Below are positions 40,696 through 50,003 of a stretch of DNA of 64,000 nt, in pieces (the stretch's first letter is position 1; every line of letters starts with the position of its first letter). The notes beneath the pieces are model-generated. The model did no database searches and was not told the DNA's origin. It was given only the letters and a program-made list of their open reading frames with translations. Source of the DNA: Salinirubellus litoreus (lineage in GTDB: Archaea > Halobacteriota > Halobacteria > Halobacteriales > Haloarculaceae); NCBI RefSeq assembly GCF_037335815.1, contig NZ_CP147841.1, forward strand, positions 3,534,001 through 3,598,000. Direction: 5' to 3'. Made by a program: the position numbers and the translations under genes.

Positions 40696-42189
40696 ATGAC
40701 GAAAGATCCATCAGACACCACTCGACGACGGATCCTGCTGGGTATCGGAGCCGGAGCGGCCGTCGGCCTCGCCGGCTGTTCCGGAGGCGGCCCCGACGCC
40801 GACGGCGGTGGCGGTGACACCGGGACGCCCACCGAGGCGCCGACGTCGACCCCGACCGCCGAGCCGACCGAGACGGCGATGGAGACGGACACCGAGACGG
40901 AGACGGCGACCCCGGCCGGCAGCGCGAACGTCCGTGTCGCCCACATGTCGCCGAACGCCCCGAACGTCGACATCTACGTCGACGGCTCCGCCGTCCTCGA
41001 GGACGTCCCCTTCGGTGCCGTGAGCCAGTACCTCGAGGTTCCCACTGGGGAGCGGGAGGTAGAGATCACCGCCGCCGGGGACCCCGACACGTCGGTCTTC
41101 TCGGGCGCGGTCCCCGTCGCCGCGGACACGGACTACACGATCGCCGCCGTCGGCGAGATCGGCGACATGGCCGACCAGCCGTTCGAGCCGCTCGTCCTCG
41201 AGGACGACAACTCGGGCCCGGGAAGCGACACCGCCCGGGTGCGACTGGTCCACGCCTCGCCGGACGCACCGGCGGTCGACGTAACGCTCGCCTCGAACGG
41301 TGACGCCCTGTACGACGGGGTCGCGTACGGCGAGTCCGGCTACGTCGAAGTCCCCGCTGGCGACTACACCCTCCAGGTCCGCGGCGACACGGAGAGCAAC
41401 GACGGCGACGTGGCCGCGGAGTTCGATATCAGCCTCGCCGGTGGCCAGGTCTACACCGCGTTCGCCGCTGGCTACCTCACTCCGGACGACGAACCCGCCG
41501 ACACACCCTTCGATCTCGTCGTCGCACAGGACACCGGTGGGATGGCGGACGGTGGCATGGCCAGCCTCCGCGTCGCGCACATGTCGCCGAACGCCCCGAA
41601 CGTCGACGTCTACGTCGACGGCTCCGCCGTCCTCGAGGACGTCCCATTCGGTGCCGTGAGCGACTACCTCGACCTCTCGGCCGACACGCACACGGTCGAG
41701 ATCACCGCCGCCGGGGACCCCGACACGTCGGTCTTCTCGGGCGACGTGTCGCTCGAGGCCGAGCAGGCGTACACGGTCGCCGCCGTCGGCGAGCTCGGCG
41801 ACATGGCCGACCAGCCGTTCGAGCCGCTCGTCCTCACGGACGACAACTCGGATCCGGGAAGCGACACGGCCAGGCTCCGTGTGGTCCACGCCTCGCCCGA
41901 CGCTCCCGCGGTCGACGTGACGGTCGCCGCATCCGGGGATGCCCTGTTCGATGGGGTCGCGTACGGCGAGTCCGGCTACGTCGAGGTCCCCGCCGGGGAC
42001 TACACCGTTCAGGTTCGCGGTGATACGGAGGGCAACGACGGGGACGTGGCCGCGGAGTTCGACGTCAGTCTCGCGGGCGAGCAGGTCTACACCGCGTTCG
42101 CGGCGGGTTACCTCACCCCCGACGACGAACCCGCCGACACCCCCTTCGACCTCGTCGTCGCGCAGGACACCGGCGGGATGTCCGGATAG
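40696..42189 (+). CDS. Tat-exported lipoprotein with four DUF4397 domains
   Basis: A 497-residue secreted lipoprotein. The Tat motif and lipobox are TRRRILLGIGAGAAVGLAGC (Arg pair, then LAGC); a Thr/Glu/Pro-rich linker follows to residue ~75. The mature part is four DUF4397-like domains arranged as two tandem halves (start phrases RVAHMSPNAPNVD and RLVHASPDAPAVD, then again). The halves are nearly identical in DNA (offset 636 bp), showing recent duplication. Such proteins are surface-bound; their ligand is unknown. The ATG follows an AGAGGAG site. Confidence 0.88.
   Translation: MTKDPSDTTRRRILLGIGAGAAVGLAGCSGGGPDADGGGGDTGTPTEAPTSTPTAEPTETAMETDTETETATPAGSANVRVAHMSPNAPNVDIYVDGSAVLEDVPFGAVSQYLEVPTGEREVEITAAGDPDTSVFSGAVPVAADTDYTIAAVGEIGDMADQPFEPLVLEDDNSGPGSDTARVRLVHASPDAPAVDVTLASNGDALYDGVAYGESGYVEVPAGDYTLQVRGDTESNDGDVAAEFDISLAGGQVYTAFAAGYLTPDDEPADTPFDLVVAQDTGGMADGGMASLRVAHMSPNAPNVDVYVDGSAVLEDVPFGAVSDYLDLSADTHTVEITAAGDPDTSVFSGDVSLEAEQAYTVAAVGELGDMADQPFEPLVLTDDNSDPGSDTARLRVVHASPDAPAVDVTVAASGDALFDGVAYGESGYVEVPAGDYTVQVRGDTEGNDGDVAAEFDVSLAGEQVYTAFAAGYLTPDDEPADTPFDLVVAQDTGGMSG
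40927..42180 (+). repeat. Internal direct duplication in the DUF4397 gene (40927-41544 and 41563-42180)
   Basis: Two ~618-bp copies at a 636-bp offset. Long runs are identical, for example around 40942-41030 and 41578-41666, including synonymous positions, so the duplication or gene conversion is recent. Homologous recombination here could lengthen or shorten the protein. Confidence 0.8.
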
Positions 42190-42317
42190 TCGATCGCCGA
42201 GCTACGAGACACGAGCGATGGAGTCCGCCGTGACGAACCGCTCCGTTCCGCTCACGAGCCGTTTCGGACGGGAGGTCCGGGCGCTGGAGAGAGGGTAGCG
42301 TTCCACCGCGGGCCCGT

Positions 42318-42950
42318 TCAGCCCCAGGCGATCCGGTAGACCTCGACGTCGATGACCTCGGCGTCGGCCTCGTGGAAGTCGAACTGTCTCGGGAGGTCGA
42401 GCTCGGCGGAGAAGGCGTGTGTGACCTCGCCGCCCTCGTCGGCGGCGAACGCCTCGACGAACTCGCGGCTCCCCTCGTTGTGGACGGAGTAGGAGACGCC
42501 CGCCAGCCGCGCGGCCGTCGCGAGGAACGCCCGGTCGGCGTGCTCGTTCCCCCGTTGAGCGCCGAACGGCGGGTTCATCAGCACGGTGACGTCCTCGCGG
42601 GAGGGGGGACACAGCGGCGCGTCGGTCGCGTCGGCGCGGATCCACTCGATGTCCGCACGCGCGCCGACGCGCCGCTCGTTTCGCCTCGCGGTCGCCAGCG
42701 GCGCGGGGTCGATCTCGACGCCGACCGCGCGGGCGGGACCCCGGAGGGCCGCCCCGAGCGTCAGCATTCCCGTCCCCGCGCCCAGGTCGAGGACCGTCCG
42801 GCCCTCGACGTCGTCCTGGAGGTCGGCGAGGTGGACGATGTGCGCCGCGAGGTCGGGGGGCGTGTGGTACTGTTCGAGGGGGGCTTTCGGGTCGTCGAAC
42901 CCCGCGACGACGCCGAGTTCCTGTGCCAGTCGCCGCCGCGTCTCGGTCAC
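42318..42950 (-). CDS. METTL5-type RNA N6-adenine methyltransferase (COG2263)
   Basis: A 210-residue methylase. Motif I is VLDLGAGTGMLTLGAAL, motif II GVEIDP, and the catalytic motif IV MNPPFGAQRG (NPPF, as in N6-adenine methylases). The N-terminal LEQYHTPPDLAAHIVHLA is typical of the archaeal METTL5 family, which in eukaryotes modifies 18S rRNA. Start taken as GTG 42950 (VTETRRRLAQELG). The divergent gap 42951-43247 holds TATTAATAA near 43100. Confidence 0.88.
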   Translation of the reverse strand: MTETRRRLAQELGVVAGFDDPKAPLEQYHTPPDLAAHIVHLADLQDDVEGRTVLDLGAGTGMLTLGAALRGPARAVGVEIDPAPLATARRNERRVGARADIEWIRADATDAPLCPPSREDVTVLMNPPFGAQRGNEHADRAFLATAARLAGVSYSVHNEGSREFVEAFAADEGGEVTHAFSAELDLPRQFDFHEADAEVIDVEVYRIAWG

Positions 42951-43247
42951 GCCCGACCGCCACCGTGTCGCCACGAGGGCCCCGCCTCGCGGGTGCTCGC
43001 ACGCCTCGATGCGCCGCCCCTCCGGCGCGGAACGGAGCCGCGCCACGTGCCGTTCGGTCTCACGAGCGACGCATTTCTCTCGGACATACAAAGACCTTAT
43101 TAATACCCTGTAGTAATTTCCGGAGCCGCACCGTCCGGGCTCCCGTCGAACGCGAGCGTCTCGACCCGACGGACGAACGGTGTCCAATCGGCCGCCACCG
43201 CCCGTAATCGAGCGAGGAATTAACACTCGCGGGTGGGACGTTCCGAC

Positions 43248-43505
43248 ATGGACTGCCCACGGTGTGGGGAGCGACTCGACCGCTACCGACAGGGCGACCG
43301 CGAGGCCTCCTCGTGTCCCGGATGTGGGTGGGCCGGCGTCTCCGCCGACCACCACGGGGAGATCCGGATACCGGAGACGTGGAGCGAGGCGCTCAGACGG
43401 TTCCACCGGGGCGACCGACGGGAACTCGGTGCGGAGCGGCTCGCCGAGACGGCGGCCGCGATGGACGGCCGCCGGTCGAACGGGGACGGCGACCGGGCCA
43501 ACTGA
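43248..43505 (+). CDS. Small zinc-ribbon protein
   Basis: An 85-residue protein with an N-terminal zinc ribbon, MDCPRCGERLDRY then SSCPGCGW (four Cys in two CPxCG knuckles), followed by an acidic-basic helix. The TATA-like GGAATTAACA lies about 30 bases upstream. Such small CPxCG proteins are common in haloarchaea and several affect stress or biofilm; the function of this one is unknown. Confidence 0.75.
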   Translation: MDCPRCGERLDRYRQGDREASSCPGCGWAGVSADHHGEIRIPETWSEALRRFHRGDRRELGAERLAETAAAMDGRRSNGDGDRAN

Positions 43506-43673
43506 GCGAGGCGCCGGACGGGATCGTCGATCGAGAACGGCGCGGACTCCCACCGACGGGGGGACACGTACGTGCACCACGAGTCGACGGACGGTCGGTT
43601 GTCGGATCGGCCGAGCGTCGTGGTGCCGGCGCTCTCGGCTGTGGCGTCGAAAGAATCGTGGTTTCTGGTCCGC

Positions 43674-43757
43674 TCATACGGTCGGGCGTAGTCCTTCACC
43701 GATGATCGCTGACGGAGTTCTGCGATCGCCGGTAGATCGTCACGCCCGACCGTATCA
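43674..43757 (-). repeat. 84-bp palindromic 3'-end element, copy 4
   Basis: Read with the actin-like gene it opens TGATACGG, the TGA being that gene's stop. Outer arms ACGGTCGGGCGT and ACGCCCGACCGT pair fully. Compared with copy 2, three pairs are changed on both sides (A-T to T-A and two T-A to G-C/C-G). The inner arms TACCGGCGATCGC and GCGATCATCGGTG pair with wobbles. Confidence 0.85.
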
Positions 43758-44792
43758 GTCCTCGGCCGACGGCGCTTCGACCGCCGCGTCGGCCTCGGCT
43801 TCCGGGGTGCCCTCGGCCTCCTCGGTCCGGGAGGCGACGAGCGCGCCGCGGGCGACCGAGTACATCGGCTCCTCGGCGCGGCGGACCTCGCTGATCGAGA
43901 AGGGGACCGTGGCGTCGTCGAGTCGATCCTGGAAGAGATCGGCGAACCCCTCCGGCGAGGACGTGCCGCCGGTGACGACGACGGGGACGTCGAGGTCCTC
44001 CTCGACGTCCTCCTCGTTGACCTCCGCGATGACGTTCTCGATGACGTAGTCGAGCAGGTTGTCGTAGTAGATGCTGAGCGCACCCTCGATCCCGCCGACG
44101 TCGGTCGTGAAGTCGAGCCCGAAGTCGTCCTCCTTGGTGGCCGTGACCTTGTCGACGCTCGTCCCGGTCGCGCGGGCGGCCTGCTCGTCGATCCAGTCGC
44201 CCCCGCGGGCGATGGAGAACGTCATGACCGGCACCGCGTAGTACGCCAGGCAGACGTTGGTCATGCCCGCGCCGAACGAGACGCCCAGTCCGGTGAAGTT
44301 CGAGTCGGCCAGCTCGGAGTAGATGACCGCCATCCCCTCGTTGATGGGCTCGGGGTCGTACCCCATGTCCCCGAGCAGTGACTCCAGGGTCTTCTGGTGG
44401 TAGAGGGTGTTGAGGTCGGAGTCGATCGGGTCGGCGGGTGTCGAGAAGAACAGCCGCTCGCGCGGGCGCTCGGGGTCGCCGACGACCTGTTCGAGGATGA
44501 GCTTGATCATCGGGATCGCCGAGCTCTCGTCGCTCGAGAGGATCCCGTGACTCATCGGTCGACGGGTCTCCTGTTTGAAGATGTTCGCGAAGTTCAGTGC
44601 GTCGTCACCGACGACGTACACCGAGTCGTCCTTGCGGATATGTAGGACCTCGCTCCGGGAGAGCATCTCCTCGGCCATGTCCGAGTACTCGATCTCCACG
44701 AAGGAGTTGCGCTGCTGTACGAACACCGTCTCGTTGCCGTCCTGCTCGGCCGAGATGATGTTCATCGTGCCGACGTCGATGCCTCGAGCCAT
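43755..44792 (-). CDS. volA: Actin-like ATPase, volactin/MreB-like
   Basis: A 345-residue protein of the actin/Hsp70 superfamily. It begins ARGIDVGTMNIISAEQD (phosphate 1 region), has GLGVSFGAGMTNVCLAYY (phosphate 2) and VVVTGGTSSPEGFADLF (adenosine site). The C-terminal tail is acidic and Ala-rich. Haloarchaeal relatives include volactin of Haloferax volcanii, a cell-shape cytoskeletal protein; the gene symbol rests on that resemblance and on the neighbouring gene. The upstream gap is AT-rich and holds the promoter. The TGA stop belongs to the palindromic element. Confidence 0.75.
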   Translation of the reverse strand: MARGIDVGTMNIISAEQDGNETVFVQQRNSFVEIEYSDMAEEMLSRSEVLHIRKDDSVYVVGDDALNFANIFKQETRRPMSHGILSSDESSAIPMIKLILEQVVGDPERPRERLFFSTPADPIDSDLNTLYHQKTLESLLGDMGYDPEPINEGMAVIYSELADSNFTGLGVSFGAGMTNVCLAYYAVPVMTFSIARGGDWIDEQAARATGTSVDKVTATKEDDFGLDFTTDVGGIEGALSIYYDNLLDYVIENVIAEVNEEDVEEDLDVPVVVTGGTSSPEGFADLFQDRLDDATVPFSISEVRRAEEPMYSVARGALVASRTEEAEGTPEAEADAAVEAPSAED

Positions 44793-44916
44793 GTCTGACG
44801 ATCGTCGTACGGAACAAATACTACTTGTCCCAATTCAAATTATGAGCTAAAGAAAGACACGTAGCGTCGCTATTCGGTGAAAACCCCGCGAAGAATCCAC
44901 CGTTCGCCCGGCCCGC

Positions 44917-45807
44917 CTACCGGGAGCCGTCCATCCCGAGCACGCCCCGGATCCGGGCGACGATCCCTCCCTCCCGGGTGGCGAGCTCCTCCGCGCGCTG
45001 CTGCTCGCGGAGCTCCTTGAGCGCGGAGGCCTGGCCGTCGACGCCACCCTCCGAGCGGGCGCTCCGATCGACGTCGCCCTTCATCGCCTTCAGTCCCTGG
45101 ATGGAGTCGTCGATGCCGGTCCCGCGGACGCGCTTCGCCTCCACGCCGTCGAACCCCTTCCGGTCGAGCTCCTCGACGCCGTCGGTGTTGAGGTTCAGTC
45201 GCTTGGTCTCGGTCTTTCGGACTCCGCCCCAGGAGAGGTCGGCGGCCGCCGTCGCCTCGTCGATGTCACGCCGGACCTGCTCGTCGGTGACCTCCGGACC
45301 GCCGTCCGCGTCCTCCGTTTCGGTCGCGACGACGGGGCCGTTCGCCCGCTCGACGTGATAACTCACGAGCGCCGCGCCCGCCGCGGCGACGACCGCGATC
45401 AGCCCCACGGCGTAGACGGTCGCACCGGCCGCGCTGTAGTCCGCCCCCGAGGTGACGTTCCACTCGTAGGGATAGGCGTAGACGAAGAACCCCACGGCAC
45501 CGAGACAGACCGCGCCCCCCGCCGCGGCCCCGTAGAGCGCCCGCCGGTCGACGGGTAGCAGCACGACCGTCCCGAGGAGTAGTCCCGGGAGCCCGAGCGC
45601 CCCGGCGACGAACGCCACCTCGCGGATCCACCAGACCCGGCCGTCGAACAGCCCCCGCTCGACTACAAATAGCACCAGCCCGCTCAGCCCCATCGCGACG
45701 CCCGCGAAGAACAGGCCGAAGCCGAGGTAGACGTCGACGCGACGGTCGGGCTCGCCGAGGTGTTCGCTGTACCACGCGACGAGGAACGGCTCTCCTTCCG
45801 GGGGCAT
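44917..45807 (-). CDS. Membrane protein of the actin-like operon (DUF7139-type)
   Basis: A 296-residue protein. Residues ~25-165 hold four or five TM segments (LGFGLFFAGVAMGLSGLVLF, FVAGALGLPGLLLGTVVLL, GAAAGGAVCLGAVGFFVYAY, VYAVGLIAVVAAAGAALVSY). The remaining ~130 residues are a charged cytosolic tail with DLSWGGVRKTETKRLNLN and a helix LKELREQQRAEELATREG. It lies directly upstream of the actin-like gene on the same strand (124-bp gap). The tail may anchor the filament to the membrane; that is inference. Confidence 0.75.
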   Translation of the reverse strand: MPPEGEPFLVAWYSEHLGEPDRRVDVYLGFGLFFAGVAMGLSGLVLFVVERGLFDGRVWWIREVAFVAGALGLPGLLLGTVVLLPVDRRALYGAAAGGAVCLGAVGFFVYAYPYEWNVTSGADYSAAGATVYAVGLIAVVAAAGAALVSYHVERANGPVVATETEDADGGPEVTDEQVRRDIDEATAAADLSWGGVRKTETKRLNLNTDGVEELDRKGFDGVEAKRVRGTGIDDSIQGLKAMKGDVDRSARSEGGVDGQASALKELREQQRAEELATREGGIVARIRGVLGMDGSR

Positions 45808-45902
45808 CTGCTCACGATTCCAGTTCGAGTAAATTAGTCCTTCGTCCGTTTTCGAGCGCGGATCGCCGGTCTCTACGAGGAAAGAGCGCCAGCGCGCGCC
45901 CG

Positions 45903-46961
45903 TTACCAGGTGCCGTGGAACGTGTCGAACGAGAGGTTCTCCAGGGGCTCCTCGCCGACGGCGATCCGGTACTCGCCGGGCGTGAGCATCGGCTTCTTGA
46001 ACTGCGGGCCGTCGTCGGTCGTGATCCGGGGACAGCCGGTGTTGACGTAGGCGTCCATCCCGAAGTTCGTCAGTCGGTCGGGCGTGATCTCGTCCATCGT
46101 GAGCAGGTAGGCGTCGTCGTTCGAGTCGACGATCTCCTCGGCGACGTCCCAGCGGCCCTGGCCGATCTTCGTACAGAAGATCACGCCCCAGGTCTCGGCG
46201 TCCATCGCGCGGTGGACCGCACCGTAGCGCTGTTTGAGGAACTTCTCCGTGTCCGCGACCGTGACGACGTTGTTCACGGGGTCGGCGATCACGACCTTCT
46301 TCTCGGGGTGTTCCATCGCCAGCCCGAGCGGGTGGAACTTCCCGCCGCCGACGTAGAGCACCTGGTCGGCGTCGACCTCGGCGCTGGCGTAGTTACAACC
46401 GAGCACCTGTCCCTCGTGGGTGAGCCGCTCGTCGCCCCGCCTCGTGTGGACCGTGTAGCCCCGCTCCTCGAGCCAGGCGCGCATCTCGTCGAACTTGTTC
46501 ATGTGCTGGGCGGTCGTCACCAGCCCCACGTCGGGATCCGCCCCGGGATCGGCGAGTTCGGCCAGCGACTCCTCCATGATCGGCGTGACCTCGACGTTCG
46601 AGAACAGCGGGACGTAGATGATCTTCTCCGACTCCTTCATCGGGGAGTGGCCGAAGTGGACGAACACGTCCGTCCGGCGCATCAGGTAGGTGTCCAGATC
46701 ACACGCCCCGTAACAGGGCTGGCCGGAGATCAGCACGTTCACGTCCTCGCCGAGCAGGTCGCGCAGGTCGTCGGCGACCGCGGGGCCGCGGCGTTTGAGC
46801 CCCTCGGGGAACTGCAGGCCGACGGTCGAGGCGTCGCGCTCCTCGACCGCCTCGACGATGCGGTCGAGTTCGTAGTCCCACGTCCGCTCGTGTTTGAGCG
46901 ACATCCCCGTCCGGGTGAGGTCGCCCTCCCTGTCGCCCTCGGCGGGCGTCTCGTGGCTCAT
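45903..46961 (-). CDS. dph2: Diphthamide biosynthesis enzyme Dph2
   Basis: A 352-residue radical-SAM-like 4Fe-4S enzyme that transfers the 3-amino-3-carboxypropyl group from SAM to a histidine of elongation factor 2, the first step of diphthamide synthesis. The three cluster Cys lie in GQPCYGACD, LGCNYAS and NTGCPRI; VGLQFPEGLKRRGP and YVGGGKFHPLGLAM are family features. The start is MSHETPAEGD (46961). Archaeal Dph2 works as a homodimer, so no partner is needed. Confidence 0.93.
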   Translation of the reverse strand: MSHETPAEGDREGDLTRTGMSLKHERTWDYELDRIVEAVEERDASTVGLQFPEGLKRRGPAVADDLRDLLGEDVNVLISGQPCYGACDLDTYLMRRTDVFVHFGHSPMKESEKIIYVPLFSNVEVTPIMEESLAELADPGADPDVGLVTTAQHMNKFDEMRAWLEERGYTVHTRRGDERLTHEGQVLGCNYASAEVDADQVLYVGGGKFHPLGLAMEHPEKKVVIADPVNNVVTVADTEKFLKQRYGAVHRAMDAETWGVIFCTKIGQGRWDVAEEIVDSNDDAYLLTMDEITPDRLTNFGMDAYVNTGCPRITTDDGPQFKKPMLTPGEYRIAVGEEPLENLSFDTFHGTW

Positions 46962-47107
46962 TGGGTCGCGATAGCGCCGCGCCGCGTAAAACGTGCGTGC
47001 TTCGCGCCGACCGACCGAATGGGAGTCGGCCCGCAACCGGTCGGACGGGCGGTTCGGGAGCCCGTTCGGGTTCGGGAGCGGTAGCGGACGCCCCCGCCAG
47101 AACGCTC

Positions 47108-47587
47108 ATGTTCCGCCGTCGAGACGTCCGTCCGATGGAGGGGCGACGGGACACCGGGGGGCCGACGCGACGGTCCGGGGACCGCGACGCGCCACCGGTC
47201 GACGGCTCGGTCGACACGGCCCCCCGGACCGGCGGAGCGGAGGGTGGAGAGAGGGACCACATCGAGGTACTCTCCGGTCGCACACGGCTGCTCTGGGCGC
47301 TCGCGGTGGGGCTCTACGGCGTCGGTGACCTCCTCACCACCGTCGTCGGCGTTTCGAGCGGGCGAGCCGTGGAGGCCGGGCCGGTCGCCGCGGGACTCGT
47401 CGATATGTACGGTCTCGGGGCCGTCTTCCCGCTCAAACTCGGCTCGCTCCTCGCGTTCTACGTCCTCTGGCGTCTGGTACCGGATCCCCACGCCGCGGGC
47501 GTCCCGCTCGGACTGGTGTTGACGGGCGCGCTGCTCACTAGCTGGAACGCGCTCGTCGTCCTCGGCGGTGCCCCCTCGGTTCCCTGA
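47108..47587 (+). CDS. Membrane protein with a charged N-terminal segment
   Basis: Up to 159 residues (ATG 47108; ATG 47135 is the alternative). Residues 1-55 are polar and Arg/Asp-rich, followed by three hydrophobic stretches: LLWALAVGLYGVGDLLTTVV, GAVFPLKLGSLLAFYVLW and GLVLTGALLTSWNALVVL. The phrase GVGDLLTTVVGV resembles small haloarchaeal membrane proteins of unknown function (DUF5658-like). It sits 52 bp before the lipoprotein gene on the same strand. Confidence 0.62.
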   Translation: MFRRRDVRPMEGRRDTGGPTRRSGDRDAPPVDGSVDTAPRTGGAEGGERDHIEVLSGRTRLLWALAVGLYGVGDLLTTVVGVSSGRAVEAGPVAAGLVDMYGLGAVFPLKLGSLLAFYVLWRLVPDPHAAGVPLGLVLTGALLTSWNALVVLGGAPSVP

Positions 47588-47639
47588 ACCGGACCCGCTA
47601 GCCGGAATACTCTTTTCAGCGGGCAGACACCGGGATGGT

Positions 47640-48770
47640 ATGGATCGCCGAGCCTTTCTGGCCCTCCTGACCGGAGCGGGTGCGGCGCTCGCGGGGTGTA
47701 ACCAGCCCAGCGAGACCCCCACCACGACCCCGACGCGAGCCGCGACCGACAGCCCCACCGAGACGGGGACGCCACCGACGGAGACGACGACCGCGACCGA
47801 AGGACCGACCGACACCGCGACCGGAACGGCCACCGAGGAACCGACGTCGGAGCCGACCGACACGGCGACGGGGGCCGAGCGGGCGACCCGGGCGATCGAG
47901 GCGGCCACGGCGGCGCTCGGCGAGACCGTCGACGCCTACGAGGCGGCGGCGAACGGCGGCGGTGACGTCACCCTCCTGTCGGTCGACGTCACCGTCCCGT
48001 TCACGACCGACCGGCTCTCCGATCCGCTCACCCGGGCCGAGGAGGCGATCGCCCGGGCGGAGGGGTCCGCGACGGGCGACCAGACGGAGACGGTGGAACG
48101 GCTCCGCCGTGCGGCGACCTGGCTCCGCAACCTCGGCGAGGCGCAGGCCGCCGCGACCGGGGCGCTCGAGACCTACGTTACGGCCCGGGACGCGATCTAC
48201 GCCGGCGAGGCGGCGGCGGCCGCGTCGGCCGCGGACGACCTCGAACCGCTCGTCGATCCCGTCGAGAGCGGACTCGACGCCGCCACCGAGTCCATCGCGG
48301 CCGAGGATGCGGCGGTCGTCCCGGGCGTCACGGCGGAGCTGTTCGAGGAGAAGAACGCCCAGCTCCGCGCCGCCGCCCGGACCTTCCGGGTCGTCGTCGA
48401 GGAGGCCGAACGCACGGCGGCGGCCGTGGCCTCTTTCGTGGCCGGCGTCGCCGACTACGAGGAGCGCCAGTTCGGGCAGGCACGTCGGCACTTCCGGGCG
48501 GCGAAGGGGAGCCTGTCGAACGCGAGCGCGGCGCTCTACGCCCCCGACGTCTCCGCCTCCGTGGTGGGCGAGCGGACGACGGACCTGGCCTGCGCGGCGG
48601 AGCACCTCGCGGCCGCCGCGGACGACCTGCAGACCTCCGCCGACGCGGGCTCGGAGGACAACGGCAGCCGGCGCAGGCGGCTCCTCGGCGACGCGAAGGA
48701 TCGGCTCTCGGGGTGTAACGGCATCTTCGAGGAACTCCCCCTCACCGAACGGACCCGGAATCTGGAGTAG
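47640..48770 (+). CDS. Alpha-helical lipoprotein of unknown function
   Basis: A 376-residue lipoprotein. It has RRAFLALLTGAGAALAGC (single Arg pair, lipobox LAGC), then a Thr/Pro/Glu linker to about residue 78. Residues ~80-365 are almost wholly helical, Ala/Glu-rich, with coiled-coil character (EKNAQLRAAARTFRVVVEEA and NGSRRRRLLGDAKDRLSGCN). The fold resembles a helical bundle or TPR-like solenoid. No catalytic motif; a surface-tethered scaffold is plausible. Confidence 0.68.
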   Translation: MDRRAFLALLTGAGAALAGCNQPSETPTTTPTRAATDSPTETGTPPTETTTATEGPTDTATGTATEEPTSEPTDTATGAERATRAIEAATAALGETVDAYEAAANGGGDVTLLSVDVTVPFTTDRLSDPLTRAEEAIARAEGSATGDQTETVERLRRAATWLRNLGEAQAAATGALETYVTARDAIYAGEAAAAASAADDLEPLVDPVESGLDAATESIAAEDAAVVPGVTAELFEEKNAQLRAAARTFRVVVEEAERTAAAVASFVAGVADYEERQFGQARRHFRAAKGSLSNASAALYAPDVSASVVGERTTDLACAAEHLAAAADDLQTSADAGSEDNGSRRRRLLGDAKDRLSGCNGIFEELPLTERTRNLE

Positions 48771-48812
48771 CGTTCCGGACAGGAGCTGGTTATCCGGACT
48801 CGGGTACTACTC

Positions 48813-50003
48813 TCAGTACGACCGTGGGAGTCCGAGCGCCTTCGTCCCGAGGAAGTTCAGCACGAGCTCCTGGGCGATCGGGACGAGGCGGGTCAGCCGG
48901 GCCTCGCGCATGTAGCGTTCGACGTCGTACTCCCGGGCGACGCCGAAGCCGCCGTGGGCCTGGACGGCGATGTCGGCGGCCTCGAAGGCGGCCTCGGCGG
49001 CGAGGTACTTCGCGGTGTTGGCGTGGACGCCCGCCATCCGGCGATCCGCGCCGTGGATGGCCTCGGTCGCGTTGTAGACGACCTGCTTGGCGGCGGTGGT
49101 GTGTGCGAACGCCTCGGCGAGCGGGTGCTGGATGGCCTGATTCTTCCCGATCGGCCGGTCGAACACCTCGCGTTCGTTGGCGTAGTCGACGCCGGCCATG
49201 ATGGCCGCCTCGGCCAGGCCGATACACTCGGCGGCGATGACGACCCGCTCCTCGTTCAGCCCGTCGAGCACCTGGTAGAACCCCTCGCCCTCCTCGCCGA
49301 TGAGGTTCTCCGCGGGCACGCGCATGTCCTCGAACCAGAGCTCGTAGGAGTGGACTGCCCCCGACGCAGTTTTGGGGATGGCCTTCATGTCGAAGGTGCC
49401 CTGATCGCGCACCTCGTCGAGGTCGACCAGGAGCATCGAGATGCCCTCGGTCCGCTTCTCGACCTCCGATTTGGGGGTGGTGCGGGCCATCAGGACGATG
49501 TAGTCGGTCGCGTCGACCCGTGAGATCCAGATCTTCTGGCCATTTACAACGTACTCGTCACCGTCGCGCTCGGCGAACGTCTCGATGGAGGTCGAGTCCG
49601 AGCCCGCGTTCGGCTCCGTGAGTCCGAGCGACTGGATGGCGATCTCGCCGCGAGCAAGCTTCGGGAGGAGCTCCTCCTTCATCTCCTCGCTCCCGTAGTT
49701 GACGATCGGCGGGACGTTGTAGATGCCGCCGTGGATGGCCTGCGCGGCGGCGAACCCGCCGCCGCTGGCCGCGATCTCCTCCATCATCACGACGACCTCG
49801 CTCGTGCTCATCCCGGGGCCGCCGTACTCCTCGGGGACGAGTGCGCCGAGCCACCCTTCCTCGGCCAGCACCTCGACGAACTCGCTCGGGAACTCCTCCT
49901 CGCGGTCCTTCTCGCGCCAGTACTCCGGGCCGAACGACTCGCAGATCTCGCGGATGCTCTTCTGGACCAGCCGCTGCTCCTCGGTGAGGTCCACGGTCTC
50001 CAT
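48813..50003 (-). CDS. Acyl-CoA dehydrogenase
   Basis: About 396 residues from METVDLTEEQRLVQ (50003; ATG 50024 adds seven). Flavin and substrate sites: SLGLTEPNAGSDSTS, YVVNGQKIWISRVDATDYI, QAHGGFGVAREYDVERYMRE. The usual catalytic Glu after the RxAR motif is replaced: the text reads REARLTRLVPIAQELVLNFL, so another residue must serve as base, as in some ACAD subgroups. Likely substrate is a short or branched acyl-CoA. Monocistronic. Confidence 0.88.
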   Translation of the reverse strand: METVDLTEEQRLVQKSIREICESFGPEYWREKDREEEFPSEFVEVLAEEGWLGALVPEEYGGPGMSTSEVVVMMEEIAASGGGFAAAQAIHGGIYNVPPIVNYGSEEMKEELLPKLARGEIAIQSLGLTEPNAGSDSTSIETFAERDGDEYVVNGQKIWISRVDATDYIVLMARTTPKSEVEKRTEGISMLLVDLDEVRDQGTFDMKAIPKTASGAVHSYELWFEDMRVPAENLIGEEGEGFYQVLDGLNEERVVIAAECIGLAEAAIMAGVDYANEREVFDRPIGKNQAIQHPLAEAFAHTTAAKQVVYNATEAIHGADRRMAGVHANTAKYLAAEAAFEAADIAVQAHGGFGVAREYDVERYMREARLTRLVPIAQELVLNFLGTKALGLPRSY

